From Christiangramia bathymodioli (GTDB lineage: Bacteria; Bacteroidota; Bacteroidia; Flavobacteriales; Flavobacteriaceae), in NCBI GenBank assembly GCA_009735695.1, contig SRSL01000008.1:1-64000 (forward strand): 64,000 nt of DNA, written 5' to 3'. Below are positions 42,659 through 51,861 of the stretch, piece by piece. The position numbers were made by a program, and so were the translations under genes. Under the pieces are notes generated by a model. That model was not told the DNA's origin and searched no databases. It worked only from the letters and a program-made list of their open reading frames with translations. The number at the start of each line of letters is the position of its first letter. The stretch's first letter is position 1.

Positions 42659-43809
42659 ACCATTTGTTTTTTTAGCTTATCAATGGCCGATTGGATCTGC
42701 TCAAATGCAAAATCTGTCTCTTCCTGAGTGGTAGGCCTGCCCAGGCTAATCCTGATAGATGATAAAGCTTCCTCATCGCTAAGGCCCATCGCCTTCAGCA
42801 CATGGCTGGGTTGCATGGTATTGGAAGTACAGGCAGAACCTCTTGAAACCGCCAGTTTGTTCAATCGTTTTATCATTTCATCACCATCCACATTTCTAAT
42901 CCTTATATTGATCGTATTGGGTAAGCGTGGTGCATTACCTGAATTGATTTCAACTCCCTCCAGCTCTATAAGCCGCTGCTCTAGTTCATTTCTTAATTTT
43001 TGTAGTTTTTGAATCTCTTCAATCATTTCTGATTGAAGTATAGACGCCGCCTTTCCGAATCCTACGATTCCAGGAACATTCAGCGTGCCAGGACGTTTGC
43101 CATTTTCCTGTCCACCGCCAAATAAATATGGTTTTACTTCAGACCTGGTTTCAGGATTCAGGTAAAGAGCCCCAATACCTTTTGGCCCGTAGATCTTATG
43201 AGAAGAAAAAATGGCCATATCAACTCCCAGCTTTTCCAGGTCTATCGTGATTTTCCCCACAGCCTGGGTAAGGTCACTCATCAGTCTAACACCTTTTGAA
43301 TGTACAATTTTGGAAATTTGACCGATGGGATGAATGAGTCCCGTCTCATTATTGGCCAGCATCAGGCTGACCAATATGGTATTCGGCGTAATTGAATTTT
43401 CCAGTTCCTGCAGATCAATATTTCCTTCCCTATCCACTCCAAGATATGTCACCTCAAAACCACGTTCTTCAAGGGCCTTCATACAATCCAGGATGGCCTT
43501 ATGTTCGGTTTTGCAGGTGATAATATGGTTGCCGAAATCTCGCTTATATTCACAATAGCCGAAAATGGCCAGGTTGGCTGCTTCAGTAGCTCCTGAGGTA
43601 AAACTTATTCCGGTGGCCTTTACATTGATAATTTTGGCGAGCTGTGCACGCGCCTGTTCAACCGCTTCCTTAGCTTCCCACCCGAATAAATGGTCACTGC
43701 TCGCATTTCCGAAGAAATCAGAGAAATAAGGCAACATGCTCCTCATCACCCGGTGATCTACCGGAGTGGTCGCATTATAATCTAAATATGCCGTCTTTCT
43801 ATTTTTCAT
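42655..43809 (-). CDS. Cysteine desulfurase (NifS/IscS-like)
   Basis: 384 residues, PLP aminotransferase fold. YLDYNATTPVDHRV at the start, the PLP Lys in FSSHKIYGPKGIGALY and the catalytic Cys in SRGSACTSNTMQPSHVL. It removes sulfur from cysteine as a persulfide. Its place between the hydroxylase genes and xdhC indicates sulfur supply for MoaD and/or the terminal sulfido ligand of the cofactor, in addition to or instead of general Fe-S work. Confidence 0.93.
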   Translation of the reverse strand: MKNRKTAYLDYNATTPVDHRVMRSMLPYFSDFFGNASSDHLFGWEAKEAVEQARAQLAKIINVKATGISFTSGATEAANLAIFGYCEYKRDFGNHIITCKTEHKAILDCMKALEERGFEVTYLGVDREGNIDLQELENSITPNTILVSLMLANNETGLIHPIGQISKIVHSKGVRLMSDLTQAVGKITIDLEKLGVDMAIFSSHKIYGPKGIGALYLNPETRSEVKPYLFGGGQENGKRPGTLNVPGIVGFGKAASILQSEMIEEIQKLQKLRNELEQRLIELEGVEINSGNAPRLPNTINIRIRNVDGDEMIKRLNKLAVSRGSACTSNTMQPSHVLKAMGLSDEEALSSIRISLGRPTTQEETDFAFEQIQSAIDKLKKQMV

Positions 43810-43872
43810 AACTCGTTATATATTCAAATACATATCGGTTCGTAAAATTTTGGCTTTAGCTTTCATTCTCCC

Positions 43873-44211
43873 TTATTTTAATTTTTGAAGGAAATCCTGT
43901 TGACTTTCCAGAACCTTCTTTAATTCGTCCTGTATACTTTGAAATTCAGCCATCACCCTGATTCCATGAGCTGTTACCTGAGCGCCCCCACCATGGGAAC
44001 CGCCTTTTTTCAAAATCACCAGGGGATCTTCTGAATGCTCATTCAGCCGCTTTACCATATCCCAGGCCTTTTTATAAGACATTTTCATCTTATCGGCCGC
44101 TTTGGATAATGAACCTTCCTTTTCGATTAACCTAAGCAATTCAACAGGTCCAGGACCAAAGATCTTTTCCCCATCTTCTTCTACCCAGCATTTGAACCTG
44201 AATTCTTTCAT
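43873..44211 (-). CDS. ModE-type winged-helix regulator, DNA-binding domain only
   Basis: 112 residues. It matches the N-terminal DNA-binding domain of ModE: GPGPVELLRLIEKEGSLSKAADKMKMSYKKAWDMVKRLNE, and GSHGGGAQVTAHGIRVM. The molybdate-binding TOBE domains of full ModE (about 260 residues) are absent. It lies inside the operon, 10 bases after the large subunit and 63 bases before the desulfurase, so it may be an autoregulator. Confidence 0.87.
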   Translation of the reverse strand: MKEFRFKCWVEEDGEKIFGPGPVELLRLIEKEGSLSKAADKMKMSYKKAWDMVKRLNEHSEDPLVILKKGGSHGGGAQVTAHGIRVMAEFQSIQDELKKVLESQQDFLQKLK

Positions 44212-44221
44212 TCACTCAGAC

Positions 44222-46498
44222 CTAGGTTTTCAGTTCGGTTTGTTTTCCATTCAGTTGGTTGATGAACGGCTGATCGTAAAACCGCTGTCCGGTTGCTTTA
44301 TATAAGGCATTTGCCACAGCACCCATAATTGGCGGAAATGGCGGCTCTCCAAGACCGGTTGGATCAATTCCGTTTTCCACAAAATAGACATCTATCTTTT
44401 TAGGAGCCTCCTGGTGCCTGATCAACCTATAAGTATCAAAATTATTTTGCTGAGGCTTTCCGTCCTCAAAAGTAACCTGGCTATACAACGCATGACCTAT
44501 GCCGTCAATAGTACCTCCTTCGACCATATTCTTTGCGGCATCAGGGTTTACCACGATCCCGCAATCTACTGCACAGGTCACCTTGTCGATAACTGGCTGA
44601 TTTCCCTTAATTGACATATCCAGGATCTGTGCAACATAGGAGTTATGACAATAATAGGCGGAAACTCCGCGATTAAGACCACTGCTTCCATTGTTCCAGC
44701 CTGATTTATCTCGAACCAATTCTAGTACTCCGGCGTAACGAGCAGCATCATAATCATTACTTTCACCTACAGGGTCATTTTGTGCACGCTTTAATAGATC
44801 CAGCCTGAATTGTATAGGATCCTGGCCCATTTCCTCTGCTAGTTCATCCAGAAAGGACTGTTCAGCACCCGCAATGAAATTGGATCGAGGTGCCCTAAAG
44901 GCACCTACTGAAATATTAGACTCCAGCGTCCAGCTTTCAGCCAGGTAATTATCTATGGCTCCAGCGGGGAACCTGTTCGCAAAAAGTGGACTTTCAGGAA
45001 TCCCACCCGCATTCACATGGAGTGCGGTAAGCTTATTATTTCCGTCGAGGGCAGCACGGTAAGTAACATGATATGCCGGGCGGTACACTCCGTTAGACAT
45101 ATCGTCTTCCCTTGTATAGACCAGCTTTACAGGCTTTCCGATCTTATCTGAAATCACCGCAGCCTCTACCAGGAAGTTTCCGTATAAACGTCTTCCGAAA
45201 CCTCCACCCATTCGGGTCATCTGTATATCGATATCTTCTAATGCAAGTCCCAGACGTTTATTAATGGACTTTTCAGCGTATTCTGGTGTTTGAATGGGAC
45301 CGAGTAATTCGGCTTTCCCGTCAGAAACATTCGCATAAAAATTCATTGGTTCCATGCAATTATGTGCAAGGAACGGGCAGGTATAGGAACGTTCAATCAC
45401 CCTGGCCGCATTTTTAAAGGCTTTTTCTGGATCGCCGTCTTTACGTACGACTTCTGCCTTTTTAGAGCCTATTTCCTTCATCAGGGAAGCATGCATTTTA
45501 CTGCTTTCCAGGCCTGAAGTATTTTCCATTCCCGGGGATTTTTCCAGGATCTGAATCTGTTCCACTAGATCGGGTTTCAATTCCCATTCTACTTTTAGAG
45601 CCTTTTTCGCTTTCATGACCTGCCAGGTAGATTCCCCTACAATGACTGCAAGTTTGGAAAAAGCCGTCACATCGCTCCATTCTTTTTCCATATCCTCCGG
45701 GTAGGTATCGATTGTAAATACATCGATAATGCCGGGCATTTCTTTTACCTTTTCAGCATCCATCGTTTTTAATTGCATTCCAAATGCCGGGGGTTGGACC
45801 ATCATCGCGATCACCATTCCGTCTTTATAGACATCCAGGCCATATAAAGGCTGACCGGTCACGATCTTTTTAGCATCTACATTTTTACGGGAAGTTCCAA
45901 TAATTTTAAACGAGTCGTTATCCTTAAGCTCAACTTCTTCGGGAACTTCAACCTGGGCCGCAGCTTTGGCGATTTCTCCGTAGCTTATACTTTTATCGCT
46001 ATTGGCATGGCTAATGATCCCTTTTTCCACGGAAAGTTCAGAAACGGGTACCTCCCATTGGTTTGCCGCTGCGGTCAGCAACATTTGCCTGGCAGTTGCA
46101 CCTGCTGTTCGAAGCGATTCCCAGCCCTGGCGTATGGACTGACTACCACCAGCCAGCTGCCTGGTAAAAATATCGGTATTCAAAGGAGCCTGTTCCACAA
46201 TCACTTTGTCCCAGTCTACGTCCAGTTCTTCAGCAACGATCATTGGCATGGAAGTCTTCACATTCTGACCGATTTCTGGATTTGGCGAGTAGATGGTAAC
46301 AACACCATTATCACCAATTTTCAGATATCCATTCAGTTCAAACCATTCATCTGGCATTTGCATGGCCATTTCCTTTCCTCCTTCTTCAGTAGCTTTTTTA
46401 CAAGCCATCCAGTTAAAGCCAATTATTAAACCACCTCCCGCTATAGAAACACTTTTAATAAAAGACCTTCTTCCTATTCCTGTTTTTACTTTAGTCAT
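44222..46498 (-). CDS. Molybdenum hydroxylase large subunit (IorB/xanthine-dehydrogenase-type), Tat lipoprotein-like
   Basis: 758 residues. N-terminal twin-arginine motif GRRSFIKSV followed by FNWMACK, a possible lipobox, so export by Tat and lipid anchoring is likely. The remainder is the molybdopterin-binding family: NCMEPMNFYA, RMGGGFGRRLYGN and the catalytic Glu in TGLGEPPFPPIMGAVANAL. It oxidises aldehydes or N-heterocycles with water as oxygen donor; the substrate cannot be told from the sequence. No cytochrome c partner gene is seen, so the electron acceptor is unknown. Confidence 0.92.
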   Translation of the reverse strand: MTKVKTGIGRRSFIKSVSIAGGGLIIGFNWMACKKATEEGGKEMAMQMPDEWFELNGYLKIGDNGVVTIYSPNPEIGQNVKTSMPMIVAEELDVDWDKVIVEQAPLNTDIFTRQLAGGSQSIRQGWESLRTAGATARQMLLTAAANQWEVPVSELSVEKGIISHANSDKSISYGEIAKAAAQVEVPEEVELKDNDSFKIIGTSRKNVDAKKIVTGQPLYGLDVYKDGMVIAMMVQPPAFGMQLKTMDAEKVKEMPGIIDVFTIDTYPEDMEKEWSDVTAFSKLAVIVGESTWQVMKAKKALKVEWELKPDLVEQIQILEKSPGMENTSGLESSKMHASLMKEIGSKKAEVVRKDGDPEKAFKNAARVIERSYTCPFLAHNCMEPMNFYANVSDGKAELLGPIQTPEYAEKSINKRLGLALEDIDIQMTRMGGGFGRRLYGNFLVEAAVISDKIGKPVKLVYTREDDMSNGVYRPAYHVTYRAALDGNNKLTALHVNAGGIPESPLFANRFPAGAIDNYLAESWTLESNISVGAFRAPRSNFIAGAEQSFLDELAEEMGQDPIQFRLDLLKRAQNDPVGESNDYDAARYAGVLELVRDKSGWNNGSSGLNRGVSAYYCHNSYVAQILDMSIKGNQPVIDKVTCAVDCGIVVNPDAAKNMVEGGTIDGIGHALYSQVTFEDGKPQQNNFDTYRLIRHQEAPKKIDVYFVENGIDPTGLGEPPFPPIMGAVANALYKATGQRFYDQPFINQLNGKQTELKT

Positions 46499-46525
46499 TT
46501 TTCAGAATTTAAATTGAACTGAGTG

Positions 46526-46990
46526 CTAGGCGATTTGAGAATCAGAGGCCGATTTGATGGCCGCTTTGATTCGGGTATAGGTGCCGCAACGGCAAATATT
46601 TCCGTTCATCGCGTTCTCGATTTCTGAATCGCTCGGGTTTGGATTGCGATTCAGCAATGCACTGGCGCTCATGATCTGTCCCGCCTGGCAATACCCGCAT
46701 TGTGGAACATCATGCTCCAGCCATGCTTTTTGAACCGGATGATCTCCGTTTTCCGAAAGTCCTTCTATAGTAGTGATCTCATTACCGGCTGCCGAAGAAA
46801 TTGGCAACTGACAGGATCTTACTGCAGAACCATTAAAATGTACTGTACAGGCTCCGCATTGTGCGATTCCACAACCATATTTGGTTCCTACGAGCTTAAG
46901 GTGATCCCGAAGCACCCATAGCAACGGGGTGTCTGGATCCAGGTCAAGAACCTGCTTCTTTCCATTGATTGTTAGACTGAATTCTGCCAT
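46526..46990 (-). CDS. Hydroxylase small subunit with two 2Fe-2S clusters (IorA-type)
   Basis: 154 residues, normal length. Plant-type cluster: [20 protein letters not shown] with the later RSC; helical cluster: [13 protein letters not shown] and [12 protein letters not shown]. It carries electrons from the molybdenum site. It has no signal of its own and would be carried out together with the Tat-targeted large subunit. It is the first gene of the operon. Confidence 0.93.
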   Translation of the reverse strand: MAEFSLTINGKKQVLDLDPDTPLLWVLRDHLKLVGTKYGCGIAQCGACTVHFNGSAVRSCQLPISSAAGNEITTIEGLSENGDHPVQKAWLEHDVPQCGYCQAGQIMSASALLNRNPNPSDSEIENAMNGNICRCGTYTRIKAAIKSASDSQIA

Positions 46991-47258
46991 GTTCTAAATT
47001 TTTCAAAAAATTAATAATTTATTTCCGAAAAGCCTAAGATATATTCTCATTAATTAAAACATATTTACTTACTGATTTACACATATAAACAACTATAAAC
47101 CAGATTATTGACATTCTGATAAAAATCTGTGAAACCGAAATTTAGTTTGGAAGTACTGGAAATTCTTTTGTATTTTAATACTCGAAATCAACTTTCCAAT
47201 AAACCAACCCCGGATTACCCCTTTTATTGAATATTGTTTTAACCTAACGTACGGGCAT
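46991..47258. other. 268 bp divergent control region of the molybdenum operon
   Basis: Very AT-rich. On the minus strand TATATCTTAG (about 47035-47044) is -7-like but not a clean match; on the plus strand TTG...TATTTTAA near 47154-47181 could serve the small gene. No strong dyad was found by eye, so a ModE-like site cannot be placed with confidence. Confidence 0.35.
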
Positions 47259-47480
47259 ATGAGGTTGCTTAGTCTAACAAAAAGAGGAGATAGTTATATG
47301 GTAAAGGCAAAGACGTTCAAAAGGTTTTTGGGTCTAACCCTTAGCACCACCGTAGAGGAATATACCTGTCCAGAAAATGAAGATAGCTGGTACAATATTG
47401 AAGGAAAAAAAGTTGTTAACTTTAAGAAAAAGCAATTAGATCGATGGCTTAAAGACCACAAAAGGTTCATCGAACATTAA
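47259..47480 (+). CDS. Small conserved-looking hypothetical protein
   Basis: 73 residues, basic. Visible: YMVKAKTFKRFLGLTLSTTVEEYTCPENED and a C-terminal helix KKKQLDRWLKDHKRFIEH. It overlaps the convergent stress-protein gene by 4 bases. The composition looks coding but no family is recognised; the start could be the ATG at 47298. Confidence 0.5.
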   Translation: MRLLSLTKRGDSYMVKAKTFKRFLGLTLSTTVEEYTCPENEDSWYNIEGKKVVNFKKKQLDRWLKDHKRFIEH

Positions 47481-48325
47481 TTCATTTCCTTCAAAATCAG
47501 AATTGGAACCTTGGTATTGAAATCTACTTCTTCGATCACTGCCTTGCTGAACAATTTTGAAAAGAAGCCCTGTTTGCGCTTATAAAGTGCCAACAGGTCA
47601 CTTTCCCGACTTTCAATAAATAAATGAACCCCTGTGGTTACACTGGTTTTAGTGAGGTTATGGAAACTGAAATCAATGTCGCTTAGAAGTGTTGCCAGGT
47701 TGTCCTTAAGGGCCTCCTGTTCTTCGGTCATCTTCTTATTATCCACATTTATATACAACACCCTAACAGAAGCATTGAGATAAGAGGAGAGGCCTATTAA
47801 AGCGCTTAATTCCCTGAGCTTGAACGGATTTCTGAAATTCGTAGGAAAAACGATCTCGCGTTCCATTTCTTCATCCAATTGTATACTTTCAGGAATTACC
47901 AGAATAGGACAATTCTCAAGCTTTTCTATGATCCTGGAAATAACATTATCGTAAGCCACATTCACCGCAGCACTATCCCCTGCGGCACCCAGCAGGATTA
48001 AATCTATCCCATGGGTATCTACGGCTTCCTGGATACCTTCGGTTATATTTCCATTATGAGAGATCGTCTCAAAATTATGTTTAGGATTCTCCTTTCTAAA
48101 ACTCAGGCCTTTCATGAGCTTGTCCAGTCCATGATCTGAGATCTTTTTAGGATCATGATCCTCATCCTTCAATAGAGAAAGGTTCTCCCCTAAAAAATTG
48201 GAAGAACCATAAGCGTTGAAAATATAAAAGGTACAGGCTTCTTTTTTGTAAATGGCCAGGCCATAAATCAAAGCATTCCAGGCGTGTTTCGAAAAGTTGG
48301 TTGGGACCAGGATCTTTTTTTCCAT
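47477..48325 (-). CDS. Universal stress protein, two-domain type
   Basis: 282 residues with two tandem UspA-like halves. First: ILVPTNFSKHAWNALIYGLAIYK and LILLGAAGDSAAVN, ending with NCPILVIPE. Second: EIVFPTNFRNPFKLRELSALIGL and a C-terminal KVPILILKEMN. The ATP-type G-2x-G-9x-G motif is poorly preserved. Cytosolic stress or energy-state protein. Confidence 0.87.
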   Translation of the reverse strand: MEKKILVPTNFSKHAWNALIYGLAIYKKEACTFYIFNAYGSSNFLGENLSLLKDEDHDPKKISDHGLDKLMKGLSFRKENPKHNFETISHNGNITEGIQEAVDTHGIDLILLGAAGDSAAVNVAYDNVISRIIEKLENCPILVIPESIQLDEEMEREIVFPTNFRNPFKLRELSALIGLSSYLNASVRVLYINVDNKKMTEEQEALKDNLATLLSDIDFSFHNLTKTSVTTGVHLFIESRESDLLALYKRKQGFFSKLFSKAVIEEVDFNTKVPILILKEMN

Positions 48326-48469
48326 ATGGATTCTAGGTATTTAAAAGAATCTACGGTAAATATACTAAAGCAAGTTTAGCCATACCAGCTAAAAAATCAC
48401 TGCTTTTCAGATTGAAGCTTAATAAGATCACCCTATCGCCTGTGCCTTTTTTATCGATCACACATCTAT

Positions 48470-49951
48470 TTACACCTCTTTTGCCGCTCGCACACCAGAT
48501 CTTAAAGCACCTTCCATGGTACTTCTTAATATGCTGGTGTGTTCTCCTGCAAAATGTATATTGCCGTGAGCTTGCTGAAGGCTTTTCAAATGTTTGGTAA
48601 CATCACCCGGTGCAGGCCAACTGGGACCACCCAAAGCATATGGATCCTGGCTCCAGCCCTTAACATGCCCCTTCATGAAATGTTCATCTATTTCTGGATA
48701 TAATTTTTTCATTTCGGCCTTCATCTTCTGAACATTCTCCTGCCTATCCCTCTTTTCAATTTCCGCTGCGGAAGGTCCAGCTACCATGCTTTCAAGGATT
48801 GCAGGATTAGTTGCAGGCGTACTGGAATTGATATACGGAGTGATATTTCCCACCGCAAGATCGGTAAAAGCCATCCCGGAAACTTCATTTTCAAGCCAGA
48901 AAGGCCGATCTGTCTGTAGAAAGGTCCTGGTAATATGGATTACAGGCACATCCTTAATGGCCTTTTTCTTTGCTGAAGGCAGATCTGGCTCAAATTGAAT
49001 GGTTTCCAGCACTTTAAGCGGAACCGTAACAATAACCTTGTCTGCCTTATAGGTTTTAATGCCTCCACCTTCATTTACTGAAACACTAACACCATCTTCC
49101 ATATCTCGCACTCCCCTAACAATGGTATCGTAATTAATGATATTTTCAAGCCTCCTGGCCATTTCCCGGGGCAGACTATCATTCCCATTTTTTAATATAA
49201 AAGGTGTAGAGCCCATAAAAAGTCCAGCATCAGAAACCGCCATAGATAGCCCTGATGATTTACCAGGCACTGCAGCAAACCATTGAGTATCCTTTATCAA
49301 TTCGATGGCTGCCTGGCTGGCTCCCTGCTTCCTGAGATACTTCTCCAATGAGAGTTTATCAAGGTGCACTAAAGGCTCCTTATCCCACATATCTGGTTGA
49401 CCTATCACCTTTGGAAGTGTATTCACTATATATTTCTGAACCAGGCCGCTTGGTCCCAGCTCCTGTTCTTCCTGGCTAAGATCGTAAGGCCAATTGACCT
49501 TCTCCCCTGGTCGGGCCTCTATTTTCTTACCATTCAAATGATAGGTAATCGCTGAATCGGGCATTGCCAGTGGTATTTTTTCCAGACCAAATTCATCTAT
49601 GAATTTCAAAGCATGGGTATAGGAATTTGAATAAGCTGCAGCGCCTTCTTCGGCATAAAGGCCTTCGGCAAAAGGCTCGCGAATGGTTGAAACTCTTCCA
49701 CCTGGCCGGTTCCTTGCTTCCAAAACCATTACATCATGACCCGCATTCTTCAATTCCCAGGCCGCGGAGAGTCCCGCTAAACCTGCCCCTATCACTATGA
49801 TTCGTTTAGACTTAGTTGATTCGGACTCAAGAAAATCCTGGGCAAATAACATATTCGGAAAAAAGACACCCGTTCCCAGAGCTCCCATTCCCAGGCTGAT
49901 TTGCTTTACAAAAGACTTTCTTGAAATTTGATCCTTTTCATTATTATCCAT
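48470..49951 (-). CDS. FAD-dependent amine oxidase, exported
   Basis: 493 residues. The N-terminus QISRKSFVKQISLGMGALGTGVFF resembles a Tat signal with RK in place of RR. FAD site: IIVIGAGLAGLSAAWELKNAGHDVMVLEARNRPGGR. The C-terminal FAD contact is IHFAGEHTSILRSTMEGALRSG. The family oxidises amines with O2 (monoamine/polyamine oxidase). Transcription is monocistronic. Confidence 0.9.
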   Translation of the reverse strand: MDNNEKDQISRKSFVKQISLGMGALGTGVFFPNMLFAQDFLESESTKSKRIIVIGAGLAGLSAAWELKNAGHDVMVLEARNRPGGRVSTIREPFAEGLYAEEGAAAYSNSYTHALKFIDEFGLEKIPLAMPDSAITYHLNGKKIEARPGEKVNWPYDLSQEEQELGPSGLVQKYIVNTLPKVIGQPDMWDKEPLVHLDKLSLEKYLRKQGASQAAIELIKDTQWFAAVPGKSSGLSMAVSDAGLFMGSTPFILKNGNDSLPREMARRLENIINYDTIVRGVRDMEDGVSVSVNEGGGIKTYKADKVIVTVPLKVLETIQFEPDLPSAKKKAIKDVPVIHITRTFLQTDRPFWLENEVSGMAFTDLAVGNITPYINSSTPATNPAILESMVAGPSAAEIEKRDRQENVQKMKAEMKKLYPEIDEHFMKGHVKGWSQDPYALGGPSWPAPGDVTKHLKSLQQAHGNIHFAGEHTSILRSTMEGALRSGVRAAKEV

Positions 49952-50115
49952 GTATAAAAAATTGATTGGTTACAAAATCTATAGGGAGGTCAAGGTAAAG
50001 CTGTATTTAACCGTAAGTTAAACTTTGGGAATAATCTGAAGTTACTAAAAATTTATGAACCAGTTAATTATACTGATATCCAAGGCTGAAATTGTAGAAA
50101 CTATAAAACTGAAAA

Positions 50116-51861
50116 TTATTCTAACTTCGGAATTAACCACAGGAAGAACGCTGAAGCCAGGAAGATCAGAAAAAACCAAATTCGATTAATCTCCTGTAAA
50201 CTTTCTACTGTCGCTTTATTTTTCGATTTGTTCGAAAAGCGCTTGATATTTGCTTCCCGAATTTTGAAATTATTTAAAGCACTCCAACTGGTATCCTCAA
50301 AAACATAGTAATTGGTATCGCTCAACGTGTCCTTTGCAAAAGCAAATTGATTCCAACCACTTTTAGATGGATAGACTCTCCCGCTCCACAATTCGGGAAT
50401 CTCCGGGTTCATAGCCATAGGAACCGGAATGTTTTCAGAAGTTTGAATTCTGGGTTGTGGATAGTTCGTTCGAAGTGATATTTCAGCGGGTTCATTTCTG
50501 TAAACCGGGAAATTTCCTATGGTCCATTCTGCAGGAATACTTTCTTTACCAGCCAGGGAATTAATCATCCGGCTCCAAACATATTCATAAGTTTCCAGGT
50601 CCCCCTTTAAAACCAGCTGGTACAGATTAGCAAAAACCCAGCTTCCAATTTTGCCAGATCCGGATATTTTATAAGCCGAATAAATTTTATCGCTATTTTC
50701 AATAACAGCAACCAATTTGTCCTGTTCAGAAAAAAGGAAGTCATGTTTTTCCAAACTTTCAGAAGCCTTAAAATTTAGATTGACGGGACTTTGATCGGAG
50801 TAAAACTTAAACCCCGTTAATTCCTGATTTTTCCTGAAAAAATCTTCCGAAGGCATAACAAAAACCCCTAAGCCAGCTTCTGCAACCGAAGTCCTCACAG
50901 CCTCTTTCTCACCTGGACTTAACAAATCAAGATAATCTGAATCGATAAGCAGCAGGTCATGGTCTTCCAGTAATTCTGAAGTCAGGTTTCGAAGAGAACG
51001 ATTCGCGGTATTTATAAATTCGTATTTATATCGGCCTCTGGAAATTCTTGTTTTCAGGCTGATTTCATGGCCCTCCCGGCCAAGAAACTCTTTCAGGTAT
51101 TTAGTTTCAAAAAGCGGATAGCTATTAAGAACCAGCAGCTTTAAAGCTTCCCGATCTTTTATTTTAATGGGTAATGCCTCAGAATTCAGAATCTTTCCCA
51201 CAGAATCTTTCAAAACCAGATTATACAGATAATTTCCAGCCACCATAGCCCTGGCTTCCAATCTGAAAATTTCTTCCTTCGTATTGGAAAATTCTGTAGA
51301 GTCGAGGGAATTACCGGAAAAATCGGTTAATACCAACCGGCTTCCTGTAGCCGGGTTTTTAAACCTTCCTTCAATTTTAATACTATCTCCCAGGTTTACT
51401 TTTTTGCTGAAATTAAGTTGTACCATTCCACTGGGAACTTCCGACGGAATAAAAACAGGTTTACTTGAAGCTGCTATCTGTGAAAAATCGTAAGGTTTTA
51501 TTCCATTCCCAAGGATAAAAATTTCATTGACATCCTCGGCACTATCCAGGTTTCCATTCTCATGATAATCAATTCTTGCAGCTTTAGGATAAAGTTTTGA
51601 AAGGCTATCAAGTTTGATTTCCGGGTAATTACTGGTAAGAATTATTGCAGTTTTTCCGGAAATTGATTGCGGCATTCCCGGTTTTAAAGCCAGCATTGCT
51701 AATGATCCAATACTTAATATGGCCAGACTTACTAACAATAAGAGCCTGTTACCGGAAGTAGTTGTCCATCCCTTCCAGGCATACACCAATAACAGAACCA
51801 GGGCAGCGGGGACCACATATGGCACCCATTCACTATGTAAAAACTCCATCTTACTCCACAT
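50116..51861 (-). CDS. Membrane-anchored hypothetical protein of the MoxR-DUF58 cluster
   Basis: 581 residues. Two N-terminal helices (VVPAALVLLLVYAW, LLLLVSLAILSIGSLAMLAL), a long periplasmic part with beta-sandwich strands (VNLGDSIKIEGRFKNP) and a segment LLLIDSDYLDLLSPGEKEAV like the glutamine-amidotransferase-like/GldG domain, then a C-terminal helix (IWFFLIFLASAFFLWLI). ATG 51861 overlaps the gene before it; ATG 51849 would avoid that. Last gene of the cluster. Confidence 0.8.
   Translation of the reverse strand: MWSKMEFLHSEWVPYVVPAALVLLLVYAWKGWTTTSGNRLLLLVSLAILSIGSLAMLALKPGMPQSISGKTAIILTSNYPEIKLDSLSKLYPKAARIDYHENGNLDSAEDVNEIFILGNGIKPYDFSQIAASSKPVFIPSEVPSGMVQLNFSKKVNLGDSIKIEGRFKNPATGSRLVLTDFSGNSLDSTEFSNTKEEIFRLEARAMVAGNYLYNLVLKDSVGKILNSEALPIKIKDREALKLLVLNSYPLFETKYLKEFLGREGHEISLKTRISRGRYKYEFINTANRSLRNLTSELLEDHDLLLIDSDYLDLLSPGEKEAVRTSVAEAGLGVFVMPSEDFFRKNQELTGFKFYSDQSPVNLNFKASESLEKHDFLFSEQDKLVAVIENSDKIYSAYKISGSGKIGSWVFANLYQLVLKGDLETYEYVWSRMINSLAGKESIPAEWTIGNFPVYRNEPAEISLRTNYPQPRIQTSENIPVPMAMNPEIPELWSGRVYPSKSGWNQFAFAKDTLSDTNYYVFEDTSWSALNNFKIREANIKRFSNKSKNKATVESLQEINRIWFFLIFLASAFFLWLIPKLE

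Noticed and set aside
47298-47480. Shorter start of the small basic protein at 47298
   Set aside because: Possible, but the upstream in-frame ATG at 47259 was kept because no feature decides between them.
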